Assembly: GCA_023634235.1 (NCBI GenBank)
Contig: JAMKCF010000004.1
Location: 6,861,202-6,925,201 of the forward strand
Direction of reading: 5' to 3'
Length of the DNA stretch: 64,000 nucleotides
From: Pisaster brevispinus
Lineage: Eukaryota; Echinodermata; Asteroidea; Forcipulatida; Asteriidae
The notes beneath the pieces are model-generated. The model worked only from the letters and a program-made list of their open reading frames with translations. It searched no databases and was not told the DNA's origin. Below, piece by piece: positions 1-13,200 of the stretch; within the stretch, counting starts at the first letter, position 1; every line of letters begins with the position of its first letter. The position numbers and the translations under genes are program-made.

Positions 1-1167
1 TCGTTAGTCTATATTTTATTAATATTTTTATGTAGCACAAAATAGTAAAAGAATCGATATGGCCTACTGTTATGAAGGTGTTTTGTGCAGCACTCTGAAA
101 ACTTCACGTAAAAACACCATTTTTATTTTCCCCAAATGAACTTTGTAATATTGGGCAACTATCACTATTTGAAATCACACTTCTGAAATCGTTATTTGCT
201 TTTAGTAAAATTGGGTAGGCCTAGATTTTATAATCTCCTTTTTTGAGAAGGTGAACTTCGGCGTGCGTTCCAATTGGCATTCCTTCGCGTTCCTTTTTGA
301 CAGAAATCAAATGAAATTGCCATAAAAGTTGCCATACACATATTTTAATTCCCGTCGAATTATACATGAAAATACAGGCATCCAATACTTCTGGTGTTTC
401 ATCAAAACTCGATGAGCCACAATGCAATGTTTCAATGAATATCAATCTGGTGAACTGAATTGATTAAAGCATGGAAATTAAACCAAAAGGGAAATTAAAA
501 AACCAGGACAAGTTGTTTATTAGGTTTACAAATCGATTTCGGCTGGAATCACTCGTCGGCCCTCTGCCTCGGTGCTTCTTAGTAGTAAACCGGCTCATAT
601 AACCGATTCACATTCTAAATTCAATTTATAATGTTTTATTAATGTTCTAAATATAAATCTGGCCATGTAGAATCTAATTTGATTTCAGTCTGTGCTTTTT
701 AATGCAGCATGATAATGTACTTTGTTGGTCGTTTTCTTCTTCTTCTTTTTTCTTTTCTCTCTTCCTTTTTCTATTTTCGCTTCTTTTTAATTTTTGTTAA
801 GCGATTGACGGTTCTTTTGATCTCAGGCGCCCTTAAATGAACTATTTTAATATTTCAGACAACAAACAAGTTTGGATAGTTGTGTTAACTCTTCAGCTAA
901 CTTTTGTCAAAGAATGAGACCCAAACCTGAAGATTAATAACCCGAAAAGTTGATACCAACCAGACGTTGATGGCGCGAGTCAATGGTTCCTAGCTATGAC
1001 CAGCCCAAATGTTAATTATATATATAGACACAAGCTATGAGATACGTCAGACAAACGTGCACATGTGAAAGCTCTGACGTCATTGTAAGGAGCTACCCTG
1101 TCTTATAAACAACAGTTGTGTACTTTAATTTTGTTAAGCCTTAGTAAAACATAAATTGCGCTGCACG

Positions 1168-1445
1168 GGGGCGAGAGTTACTGCTAACAAAAAGGTCTGA
1201 AACTAGGATCCAGATATTAGGAGTTACAATGAATCAGTGGCATTTCCACCTTTGGTAACCCCTGGAATTAAATATTTCAAGGAGTTTCTGGGAACGGTAT
1301 TCTCAGCACTAGAGAAGTAGACCAAAGAGCAGTATTTATTCATACCGAAAGAAAACAGCATCTACTTTCACCAGGAAGTCACAACAACGTCTGAATTGAG
1401 ATGAGTCTGAAGTTTCTCATCCCTGACTGTGAAAGTCTTGAAGCA
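1168..1445 (+). repeat. Dispersed repeat, copy 1 (partner at 9184-9770)
   Basis: The segment from the words gagagtt...ctgaaac to the end near agtcttgaagc is clearly similar to 9184-9340 followed by 9600-9770. The partner copy is split by about 260 bp of unrelated DNA. No coding potential is seen. The family is not identified. Confidence 0.6.
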
Positions 1446-1984
1446 CCTTTTATTTTGAAGTGTTTTTTTTTACTGTAACATGACATTTCTCGACGTCGTC
1501 CTTTCGAAACAAAACAAAAATGTTTACCCCTCATCTATAAAGGGTGTGCATAGATAGCGTTGGTAAGATTGAAAATATAATTATAACATTTACACAGATT
1601 TGCACACAACTTACATAGTATAAATAGGGTCATGGTGGAAAACTTCCCTCGAAATATTTTGGCCCTAAATGCTGTAGCTTTTGAGAAATTAGTAATAGAC
1701 AGTTAGTTTTGATCTCGCGAGTCCAAATCTCGATTTCTGTAAACAGTGACAATGGGGATGTTTAACTCATTTCTCCTGACTCCGACGACTACGGAAGCAT
1801 TACAGGGACATTGAGAACAGAAAGAATTATAATTATATGATGAACTAGCAAAAGTCATATGACTTGTGCAAATTAAGCCACACTTTAGACACATACAAGT
1901 CATATTTATGAGATATATTTCATACTCATAAGTATACAGGTCATCTTCATGACTATATAGGTCATAATTATGACTTTCTTTTTT

Positions 1985-2120
1985 CTCTCTCAAAGTCCAA
2001 TTAACTCATCCGTAGATGACCGATTGAGCTTAAACTTTCACAAGTTTGTCATTTCATGTATATGTTGGGTCACAAAAAGTGCCAATACTGGTACTTTGAT
2101 AATCACCAATATCGGCGTGC
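1985..2120 (+). repeat. Dispersed repeat family, copy 1
   Basis: The core (ttaaactttcacaag, then gtcatttcatgtatatgttg) recurs at about 45535-45660 on the minus strand and 55440-55580 on the plus strand. Shared peptide-like words in the flanking short reading frames come from DNA similarity. I treat it as non-coding dispersed repeat DNA. Confidence 0.55.
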
Positions 2121-3264
2121 TTTATAAGCCTAAAAACAAGAGCTGTCGAATTTCTGAAATCGCAGGAACTGTTTCTGTGAATAATTTTATTTACATAGTC
2201 TGTTTTAATTCAGAAATTGTGATAGCCTTAACAATGAAAAACTTTAACAGGCTAAACAAAACAGAAACACAAAATTGGTCCTCCATACTTTCAATATGAA
2301 AATACAAAATTTATTTTCTTTGCATAGTGAATTCCAACGTTGTTGATACAGTACAAATATTGTCTTTGTTAAGTAAGTTAAGACACTGATTAACAATGAG
2401 GTCAAAATCAAATTTATATTTCATTATTAAATATTGTATGCGAAAGTGCAATGCTGTATCAGGATGGCATGGGGTGAGGGCCAGGCCAAAAGTTGAATCA
2501 GAGAGGGTGGGGAGAATTTGTTTACATTTAGATGAAGTTGACATCCAACCGAATGTGAGCAAAAGACCTTCAACTTTCAGCAATGCAATTGCATCACAAT
2601 GACAAATGTTTTTCGTGTATTTTCAAGATTTCAGCTATAACAATTGTACAACCAAGTCTTCTTTCCTGCCCCCCCCCAACATTCTGAAAATGCACATTAT
2701 TAGTAATGAATAAACATCAACAGGTTTCCTAAAAGAAACACAGACAGAGATTCAAAACTCACTATGAAGAAAAAAAAACCTAGAAGATCTCTTCCCTCTA
2801 TCTTTGGACCCTCCTTAACTAACAAATGTGTGGCAAATCCAAAACTGTAAATCCGCATAAAGTGTGGTCAAGTACTGGACAGTACAGGGCTCACTTGCCA
2901 ATATTTACTCAAGGAGCACACAGTCTCCACTTGAAGGTTGTTCTTGTCTTGTTGTTGCACTTCGCTTTAATCAAAGCGCTGCCCTTTGATCTTTGACCTT
3001 TGATCCCAAAGTCATTACTGATTGCGTAACTTTCACTTCACAAAGTCGTAGAGGTAGCGTATGACGTCGAAGCTCACAGTCCTAAATTCAGAAAATGACA
3101 AATGGCACAATCTTGGTGAACAAAATGTAGTTTCAAAAGAAAAATTTCAAGTGAATCCATTTCAGCAAAAATTGGTTTCCTTAAACGACAAATTACATCA
3201 CTTGTTTTTGGAAGAGTAAAATATTCCCAATATCGTGCTTTTCAATAAACACACCATACAATCT

Positions 3265-3460
3265 CAGGTTTGGAATTTCATCTATGAGAGGGCAAGGCCA
3301 TTTCCATTTTGCAAAGGGCACTTCCACTGGCAAATGGAAGTCTATGGGAAACTTTTGAAAGGGGCACCAAGGCCATGACCAGGGGCAACGGAGGCCATGG
3401 TCTCCTTGGCATCCGTGAAATTCGGAATTACCTGAGCCTGGAATTATTCCAGGTCTCCAA
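3265..3460 (+). repeat. Dispersed repeat 'gagagggcaaggccatttc' family
   Basis: The block around gagagggcaaggccatttc, gggcacttcca and ggggcaccaaggcca recurs at 26663-26770, 27500-27665 and 59200-59280 (plus) and in part at 10680-10735 (minus). Short reading frames on both strands here are by-products of this repeat. Confidence 0.65.
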
Positions 3461-3729
3461 TATGCAACACATTCATCAAATAAGATGGTTTTTTTATTTT
3501 TTTTATTGGGGACAAGAAGAAATGGTGAACATTTTGTCAGGGATTTTGTGCACATTCTGTTATAATTATGCTTATTTCAATTTGAGCAATCGAAATAATC
3601 AATAGGGATTGTAGGTGTTTGTTTACTTTTTCTTGATTTTGATTGTACATTGTGTATTTTTAGTTTTTTTCTCTGGACGGTTGGTTCTTGTATGAACTTT
3701 ATAATCAAGTAATTAACCACAGGGGAAAC

Positions 3730-3890
3730 TGACCGGGAAATTTAATTCAATTTTGAGTGAACAAAGAAAAATTGCCAAGAGCAGGATTTGAATCTGCAAC
3801 CTCTGGAGTAACGTGCCGGCGCTCTACCAACTGAGCTATCTAGCCCTATGATGATGGTCTCCCTATTTTGTCAATGTTTTTATAATCAGG
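3730..3890 (-). repeat. tRNA-derived SINE (T family)
   Basis: On the minus strand, tagctcagttggtagagc (A-box/D-arm-like) is followed about 30 bases later by a T-arm/B-box-like gattcaaatcctgctc. An attttyctttgttca tail comes next. Related copies: 9920-10050 (-), 22360-22490 (+), 33238-33420 (+), 42575-42730 (-). It looks like a pol III-derived retroposon and not a working tRNA. Confidence 0.7.
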
Positions 3891-4272
3891 GAACTTTCAG
3901 AACTCAGTACTAATTTTGTTTTTATATCATGATGGTTTTAGAGTTGCAAGCATTTGCATCTTGCAATCGGGGTGGTATTTATAATTACTTTCAACAGAAC
4001 AGGGAACAAGTTTCCATATTATCAGGGATATTTTCAAATTTGTTCTTCAGAACATAGAAAGATTGAACTTTCTGCAGAATCAGGGGAAAATGGCAGCTCT
4101 GTGAATACCAATCCAATAATAGACCTGAAAATAAAAATTTACGAAATGAAATTGAAAAAAAAAGAAAAAAGAAACATCAACTGTTCATTTTTTTTTCACA
4201 CTGATCATTGAGCCGTCAGAAAAGTAGGCTATGACAATATGAGTCTGTCAGAAAACTCATGAAATCCCACCC

Positions 4273-7200
4273 TCACCCCCCTTCCATGTTTGCCGATACA
4301 TATCTCTTGACCAACCTGGCTATAGAGCGAATAAACTCCAGGGACACTGTGCACTTGTACTTTGGCGTATCCAGCTGATCCTCGTGTCCCACTTGTGCCA
4401 AGAGCTGCAGGGTGACCAGGGATGAGATCTGTGTAGCATACAAACAAATACAGAGTGGCACGTTACTACTGTCCCCCGAAAAACTGCCCAGCAGGGCCAG
4501 GGCAAAACGATGTTTTGTTTCTTCCAGGAAATGGCTCCCCAGAACCCAGATGATAAAACAAGCAGCTTTGATAGATGTTGAATTTGCAGCGGGGGATAAC
4601 AAATATCATTAGATTTTACCCATACACCAATGTGTGTTAAGCACTGTATACTCGGTACTTTCGAGAGGCTAGAGAAAAATCCACAGGCACATTACTCGGG
4701 TGGGATTCGAACCCACCTTTGCCATTCTAGAGCAGATGCCTATGGAATTAAAAACTCAGGAAATTACAGATTATACACTATTTAACACACATCAGTGTAC
4801 GGGTAGCACATAAATTATAAATCTATTTAAATCATTGTGATACAAACCTTTTTTTTTGCCTCAGTTACTGGGTCTAACTTGCAACCAAGTTTATCCAACT
4901 AACGATCGTGACAATTAATTGAATGATTTAAACAAACACTCAAAACTCTTTACTAATTACTAACCAGGCCTTCTAATCACTTTCATATTGATCCCCCAAG
5001 GACAGTCCTTGCTCTATGATCCATCCATGATCCAACCATCATGCTTCATGATACAACTCTCATCAGAACGAGAAGTGTATGAAAAAGTTTTGTCAATTTG
5101 TTGAGTTGCACCAGAAAGCAAGGAACAAAATGTAGACTAGCGACTGGGCAAGCTCAGTGGTCTAGTGGTAACACATTTGCTCTAGAATGGCAGAGGTAGT
5201 GAGTTCAAATCCAATCCAAGTAGTTTGCCTTTGGATTATTTTCACAGGACTCAGGAAAGTAAAAAGTGCTATACACACTTCAGTGTATGGGTAAAACACA
5301 AATAGTAAGCAGTTTTGGGTTTTCACAGAAGGGAATCAATTTCAGGATGAGGACATTCCTTCCTATCCTCTAGGTTATTTGTCAAGTCCCCTGCGTGCAA
5401 CATTAATCAAGTATACTGATTCAAATCTGTACCAAAAAATGTACCAGACTGTTTGTACTCCCAGCCTCACTTTGGTTACACTGGTTTAAATGGGAGAAAT
5501 ACAAGATACACGCCCCTTGATAAAGGTCAATAACCATAACACAGAACTGAGAACATTCCATCCAATTAGGTCGACATTTTAGTGAAAAAATTGCTTTTTT
5601 TTAGAGGGAGGGGGTTTAAATTTTAAATAATTTGGGTTTAAAAAAAGAAAAATTTACTGGAGCGGTACTTGAACCTGCAGAGGTCCAGGTTCAATTCCTG
5701 CTCCTGTCAATTTTTCTTTGTTTATACCCAAATTATTTAAAACTTACCCACTCAGTTTCCCTTGTGCTTTATTACTTGAATACAAAATGTTTTTTAAAAT
5801 AAAAACAGGTTGTACAGTCAGGGTTTTTTGTACTTTTTAAGTAAATACTTTTTTCCCCTCTTTAATTGGGCAAACGTTAACTTGTGTTTTGTACTCAAAG
5901 GGTAAATAATTGACAAACACAGGTGTTCACAAAATATTCATGTGGAGACCAACAAACGGAATTATATTTTCAGGAGGCCAGCATGTAAGCAGGATACTTG
6001 GAATGAGAACAACACTCAAGCGACAGCTGCTTACAGCCTTGGACCTTCCCCCTGGGGAATGATGGGGGTACTTCAGTGTCATCCATGGAAACACTATCGG
6101 GGAGGAAAAAAAGACAAGCTCTCTATGCTCGGACACGGTTCATGTGATTCACAGATGACATTTAAGGAGCATCTTTAGAAGCTGACAAGTCGAGGGGAAA
6201 AGGTGAGAATGACTGTCACCTGCCACTAGACCTCTTTGAGCTCACTTACGTACCAGTATTAGTGATCCCTGGGAGCCGTACGTACTTCACGCGAACGTGA
6301 AGAAAATTTACAAGTAAGAGATATGTGCGAATGCCTCAAAACAAAAAGCTGATCACCACTTGACTGGTAGTAATCTTTATGGAAGTGAGGAAATAGTGCC
6401 CTCTTTGGTTTGGTCGGTAATATTGTTTCTACTGTTTGCCGTTGCCCTCTTTGGTTTGGTCGGTAATATTGTTTCTACTGTTTGCCGTTGCCCTCTTTGG
6501 TTTGGTCGGTAATATTGTTTCTACTGTTTGCCGTCGCCTCTTTGGTTTGGTCGGTAATATTGTTTCTACGGTTTGCCGTTGCCCTCTTTGGTTTGGTCTG
6601 TAATATTGTTTCTATGGTTTGACGTTATTCTAATGACTACTTTTTGCTACAAATCCTCCTGTCAGTTGTACCTCAATTTTTTAACACTTTCGTACTTTAC
6701 ACAATATCTAGGCTCTGTGAAAAACCATCGTATCTTACCACCATTTGGTGCATGTGGGTACATTACATCCGGGATAGTTTCAGCATAGTACACAACGTAT
6801 GTTTCGTCTGAAACACGCACGTTGTGTAAACTCTATTATTTAGATATATTTTATGCATTGACACAACCATTAAGTCCATGCATTGAGTTGGTCCTGACCC
6901 TTGAACTCAAACAAAGGAAGCTCCCACAATCCATCAGATTGTAGTATAAAAAAAACAAAAAATCTGAGTCAGGGCTCGAATTTTACACTGGACCTCAGGC
7001 ACCGAGGCCAGTGATTATAGCCCTGGGGTCGATTTCACAAAGCGATAAGACTAGTCTTATCTTAAGTTAGGACCAGTAACTGGTCTTAACTTAGGACTAG
7101 TCCTATCTCCTAGCATTGCCTAGGACTAGTCCTAAGTTAGGAAGGGTTTTGTGAAATCGACCCCTGGGCCAGTAAAGGCATGACCAGGCAAATCTGGTGG

Positions 7201-10200
7201 TCTTGTGTTTTTCAATTGTATACTTATACCTTACTGTGTAATATCTTGAACAAGAACAAATTCAGTTCAAATGTGACTTTGAGTCTGATAAATACAAGTT
7301 TGCTGAATATATACTTGCCCATAAGACAAATGAGATAAGTCTTCGCTTAGTGCTTGTTCAAATAAAATTAGTTTACATGTTTAACTTTGCAGAATGCTTT
7401 TTACCCCAAATTCGAGCCCTGGGGTGAATAAAGGTATGACTATGGCAATCTTCTTTCATTTGGCGCTACGTCAGATGAATTGGACAGAGTTCAAAGACTA
7501 CAAAATAGTGCAGCTCGTTCGGTATGTTCCACACCCTTGAGAATAAAGTTCTGGGTCAAAGAGCTTTTTCAGTGTAGCTGGACAAATGATTGGGAGCAAT
7601 CTTCCTCCTTTCATTAGTACTTAGTAAAGCTCTTGAGACTCGCCTCTATCCACATTTATTTCTGCCATGTATGCTATGATCTTAATGGGAAAAGTGCCTT
7701 ATAGGCCTAAACACAAAGTGTTATGCTATCTTATGTTACAAATGGCAGAAAAAAACTATCAAACTTTTACGCTCAGTTTTCTCAAAGCACAATCTTTAAC
7801 ATTAACTGCTTTTACACACTTCAGTATTTTTTACTGTTCTTAGTCTTTTTCAGTGGCACAGAACGAGTTAATCTTGCTCTCACTGAATCCATCAAACTCA
7901 GGTTCTGAATGATTCAGAATACTGCAGTTAGAGTTCTGAATATGAAAAAAAAATCCACCTCTTCAAATGACTAATCACAATCAGAACCATGTGCCCAACA
8001 GTATAAAAAAAATTTTTTTAAAGTCCCATCCTAAAATGTAAACAATTCTGGATGATTCAAAGTATAGTAGTTAGGGTTTGAAGAGACAAGAACCTCCACC
8101 TCTTAAAGCATTGACTGATCACAACCAGGGCTCAAATGTGGGGGGGGGGAATCCACAAGACTACAGCACTTGTTGCCCAACATTTTTACTAGACTAAACA
8201 AAAATTCCTCTCACACATGAGTATAACTGTTTAAATTCAAACAAGCACTAAGGCATGCGAGAGAAAATTAGTACATTTGTATCTCATACATGGCTGAAGT
8301 ATACTTCGAATGAAACTGAAAGGGATTTTATCAGACTCAAAGTCAATATTTGAATGTGATATGTATTACACAGAGTGAGGTATTACTATTACATTGAAAA
8401 ACACAAGACTGTTGGACTTGTCCGATCATGAGTTTACTGGCCCGACACGAATGGCCTCGGACCAGCGGTCCAGTGTAAAATTCAAGTCCTGACAACTGTG
8501 ACTGCGCACAAAAAAGTACAACTCTTAAAGCCCCATCACAAAATGTAAGTAACAGCCACCATTAGGATAGCTGCACCGCGTGTTGGGTGTGGTGTTGCAC
8601 ACAGACAGAGAGGGGCCGGTTAATTGTGGCGTGTTGTGGCCGAATTGTTAAGGGCACCGGACTCAAGCTCTGGTGTTTCTGATCAGCATAGTGTGGGTTC
8701 GAGTCCTGGTTGTGGCACTTGGTGTCCTTGAACAAGAAACTTTACCATAATTGATTTGTCTATTGGATGGGACATTAAGCTGTAGGTCCCATGTAATACG
8801 ACTGGTAGTGTACGTAAAAGAACCCAGAACACTAATCGTGGAAGAGTAGGGGTTAACCCCGGTGTTTCTGGTTCACATAGCAAGCACCCTTGTTCACAGG
8901 TTTCCTCAGGCTTGTGAGCTACATTGATCAAGTTCACTTATGAGTCATCCTTGGTTTCATTACCAAAAATATATAATATTAATAATAATGGTGGGCGGGG
9001 CTTAGTGGATCAACCTACTCTAGTCTACATTTATTTGACGCTACCTGTGAGAAGATATTAGCCGTGGGAGCAACTCTAGAGTCGACAATGCTGTAGAATA
9101 TGGCCATCAGTCTATCCAATGGGAATGCCTTGGGTCCAAGGAGTTGATGGCTGGTCTGTAATGAGATCAAAAGAGCATCAGTCAGGGGTGAGAGTCATTG
9201 CTGACAGAAAGGTCTGAAACTGGTATCCACATTTTAAGGAGGTGTGTTGAAATGATGGCATTTCCACCTGGTAACCCATGGAGTTATAGATTTCAAGAAG
9301 CTTCTGGAAAAAAGATATCTTCAGCACTTCAACTACAATACTCTGATTCATACAGAATTATTTGTATTTTGTGCTTGGACTTTTGTTATACTTTTGGGCA
9401 CATAGTCACAGTTGTGATTGGTCACAGTTGTGATTGATCAACTCAGTAAAAGGCAGAGTCTTGTATGCTCCCCCAGGGAGTTGAGAAAGTCAGAAGACTT
9501 CTCTAAAAGTAAATATGCCAATGAACAGGGATAATAATGTTGTAAAGTGGCTTGATCTAGCTACTAGGATATGTGCGCTATATAAGAACCAACTATTATC
9601 ACTAGAGAAGTAGATCAGACAGCAAGATTTTGTTATATATGAAGAAAATAACAGCTATTTTCTTTCACCAAGCACAGTGCCAAGCGGAGAAAAAAATTGT
9701 CTGAATTCAGTTAAAAGTCTTAAACTTCTCATCCCCGATCAGTGACAGGTCTCAATAGACCTTGATCACAATGCAGCTACCTTTGTCTGATTTCCTGTCC
9801 ACACAGTGACAATGATAGTGTAATTTCTCAATTTGTAAAAAGGGCTCAGACTATTTTCCCTCCCAGCCTCAGTTTGGTTACGTTGGTTTGAATGGTAGAC
9901 AACTATCTGAGTAAATTTTTTTAAGATTTGGGCTAAATAAAGACAAGTTGACTTGAACCTGGGACCTCGGGATTAACATGCCGGTGCTCTACCAACTGAG
10001 CTATCTATCTAGCTCTAATGTTCACGGTCTCCCTATTTGATCAATATCTATGTTAAGGTGTTTGGCTTCTGACTGGCACAAGTGCAGAGGGATCTTAAAA
10101 ATAATGTACCCACTTCTTTCTTCCGGTTCACAGCGCTCTTCTTAATCTTCCCATGGTGTTTGGAGAAGAACCTGCGGTCGTAGCGCGCCGGATTGTAGGA

Positions 10201-13200
10201 GGCCAGATACGCGGCGATGAGGAGATACTTGGAGTAGAATGGCAGCTCTATCTGGGCTCTAGACGATAGAATACTTGGCTGCGAAGGTAGGCCCTGCTGG
10301 CTGGACTCACCAAGTTGGTACTTCTCCCACTGTTCACTGTCAGATAATAAGGGCAACAAGAATGCTTAACACCAAAGCCCGATATCATAGAGCTGATGAT
10401 AGGATTTAAGCACAAAAAGTAGCTGGACACAACCAAATTATACTTACCAGAATATTAAGGTTAACAGCCAAAAGACCATGTCACATGTACCATCTGTGAC
10501 TTGTATCGTTCTTTCTTTTTGCTTAGCCCGAAAATGCTTAAGGGATATTTTTTTGCTTAGGCAAAACTATGAAATTGGACCCTGGACGCAAGTAAATGAC
10601 GAACGACGAACAGGAGATACTTACAATCCATGTTAACTGGACGAGATCTTCAACTCCAGGCCTTAAATTACACAGACCCCCCCCCACCCCATGGAGACCA
10701 CGGCCTCTGTTGCCCTGGTCTTGGCCTTGGTGCCCCTTGTGATCCAGTCGCAGCCACTAATCCTTAGAATGAATTCGAACCGATAAGTCTGCTGCCACCT
10801 AGTGTCCAGGAAGTTTCCCACCATACCTTGTTACTTCTCTGAGGTACACAGTCTGCAGAGCCTTCTTCAAGTGGGGTTCGATATGTCTCCACAACTTGTG
10901 CGAGTCCCTCTCAGTTGCTTCCCCTTTTGTGATCGGTTCAACGTACTTAGGAAAATTCAGCTGTGCCTGTTGGAAAATTGAACAACAAATGCTATTTTCC
11001 TCCATTGTTTGTCTCCATTGCCTCCGTGGAGTACAGAGATTTACAAAACTGGGAGAGAGCCAACAATACTCACGAGATGTCTGATTTCATTGAGATCTCT
11101 GCACACCATGTAGAATATACTCATGAGTAAGTTGACGTAGGATGAGTAGAAGTCTGATGAGTAACCCTCTGGAGTATCCTTAGAGATAATCTGCAATAAC
11201 TCACCTACAAAATACAAAATGAGAACCAAAGCTGATCAGCGAGTGCAAAGGGGAAACAGTACTCCTGCCGAGCTCTTCTGCTTCAGGACCCTACCCCTTT
11301 CCCCAGCCTGGGTCATCTTCCAGCAGTTGATCAACCGCCTATTTCTACACCCTGGTTTAGTACTGCACCGTCAAACTACTCATGCATGACATCTGGGCCC
11401 AAATTTATAAAGCTGTTTAAAGCGCAAGAAGTAGTATCAAAAAACAGCTAAGCAATCGCTGTACATGGATCGCCTAAAATAGCACTTACGTTACGCGCAA
11501 ATTTGAAATAGTTAAAATGTTTTATCCAGCTTTAAACAGCCTGGATATGTTTTTGCACGGGGCATTTTCGTTTTTGCAAAATTGAGATACGTTTTTGCAC
11601 TGCCGCGACGATATATGGGTGTTAAGTCATCACTGACTGGAGGACTTTGCTTTGATAATGGAACCATTTAAGAAAAGTATGCCTGGGGTTAGAGATAAGT
11701 CGATCTCTACTCACTCTTTGTGTAGTCTGGGAAGTGGATCACGAAAGGCTCAAAGAAGTTGGAGCCAAACCCGAAGAGGAATTTCTCCCAGACGATTTGG
11801 CTGAGGAGCAAGACGCATACGTTGCATCCGGAGAGCTGAGAGAGGTTGAGGAATGCTGGGAGGATGTTGGCGTCCATGTTGCGCAGACGCTCAGCTTTGT
11901 CTAGTACCTACATGTGTACAGTGTGGGACATGATTCTGTCAATAAACATGGTTTCTGCCTGCTGCAAAAAAAAAATCCTTTTACCCTATAAAAGTACAGA
12001 GACCATAGGTGGTATTCACTGCAAAAGTCTGTGTCCTTTGGTGAGAATGTGTGTGTCTGTTGTGTGATAAGCCAAATAAAAAAAACTATCTCCTTTTTTT
12101 CAGAATGAGGAGGATGGCAGCCTTTTTATATTTTGTTTTATAAAAAAAATTTTAAGGAGGAAAAAGCCAGACCAAAAATTGCTGGCTGATGTTCGGAGAT
12201 TTTCCCATTGCAAGTAGACCAAGCTGAAACAGCACCTTCACTGAGGTCAAAGGAAGACCAGCCTATGTATCATTGTCTGAAGGTTGGGCATGGGGCAGAC
12301 ACAAGTGCTTGCTTCTATTGTTTGACTTCACCAATGTTCGCTGATGCAAGGGGTCTTTTACTTTAAAGGTTGAGTCATAGATTGGTTTTGTCAACGTAAT
12401 GCTGATTTAAGGGCAAAAAAAGGAAAGATACAATAAAAGTCACATGTGAAAGTTTCAGCTAATTGCAGTGTCTACATGTACTTGCTGAGAAACCAGCAAA
12501 ACACTTCCACTGTATTTTCACGAGAACGTCAAATCCATCCACCACGTTTAGAGGGTACCAACAACATCTCTGGCCGCAGCATCAGCGAACGGACACCAAC
12601 CCTCTTGAATCTAAGAAACGATTCATGCCAGAACCGTTTATCAGATTCAAATGTTCCAAACCTTATAACTTCCAAGAGAATCCTCTCTCAAAATAGTTAA
12701 TACTATCAACAGCTGCAGTGCTTCTCAACAAGAGAGTTGTTTATGGTTATTAATTTTTGGAGTATTTACCAATCTATGACCCTACCTTTAACAAGGCTGC
12801 TATTTTAGCATATGCAGTAGTTTTAGAGGTCTTTTGTTTTGAAATTAGACTCACAATATAAACAGTTTGGTGCTGAACTCCCCTCTCCTCGATCGTTTTT
12901 TTTAGGAGTCGAACAAACACGCTCATGTTCTCACAGCGATTCAAGCTGCAATAGTTGTTCTCCGGACGAGGCTCATGATTGGCCACCTGGTCCAGAATTC
13001 TGACCAGTAGCTGGCGAGATGTTTGACACTCTATACAGTTGACTATAGCATGGGGCAGTGACATCGTCTTCAGGAGTGTTGAAACTACGAGAGTCTTTCC
13101 AGTTGCACCGTGGCCGTAAATGAACACCGAGGGACATGTTGGCTGCGATGGCTGTGAAATAAAAGAAAATATTGAGTGCGACACTTTAATGTTGCTGCAC

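Larger units (their letters stand above)
1..4272. other. Intergenic region downstream of ORC5
   Basis: No conserved protein is recognisable. The stretch is AT-rich and holds dispersed repeats listed separately (1168-1445, 1985-2120, 3265-3460, 3730-3890). A cluster of short AGTCAT/GGTCAT motifs lies at about 1855-1975. The ORC5 transcript must end here on the minus strand. The clearest minus-strand AATAAA-type signals are near 3488-3506, about 770 bases past the stop, so the 3' end is uncertain. Confidence 0.6.
4429..9044 (-). other. ORC5 intron 7 (4.6 kb, repeat-filled)
   Basis: This is the longest ORC5 intron and separates the penultimate exon (ending TANIFSQ) from the last exon (starting ISSLVTLQ). 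I found no additional ORC5 exon. It holds tRNA-like SINEs at 4640-4745 and 5146-5300, a SINE palindrome at 5617-5742, a 46-bp minisatellite at 6398-6626, a foldback element at 7025-7164, a reverse-transcriptase tail at about 7440-7620 and a tRNA-Leu-like SINE at 8630-8957. Confidence 0.8.

Noticed and set aside
1970..2299. 109-codon plus-strand frame as a small gene
   Set aside because: Its conserved part overlaps a dispersed repeat present elsewhere in other orientations. The remainder shows no protein features.
3193..3605. Overlapping 120- and 98-codon frames on opposite strands
   Set aside because: Both come from the gagagggcaaggcc dispersed repeat, found at four other places in the window.
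3773..3846. Functional tRNA genes at the tRNA-like heads (also 8630, 22380, 33240, 48168, 52550)
   Set aside because: Acceptor stems do not pair and the anticodon stems are degraded. All copies share retroposon bodies downstream, so they are SINEs.
5942..6178. Candidate missing ORC5 exon because of the SLGPSPW word
   Set aside because: It is on the wrong strand for ORC5, and the true exon with [12 protein letters not shown] is at 9045-9155.
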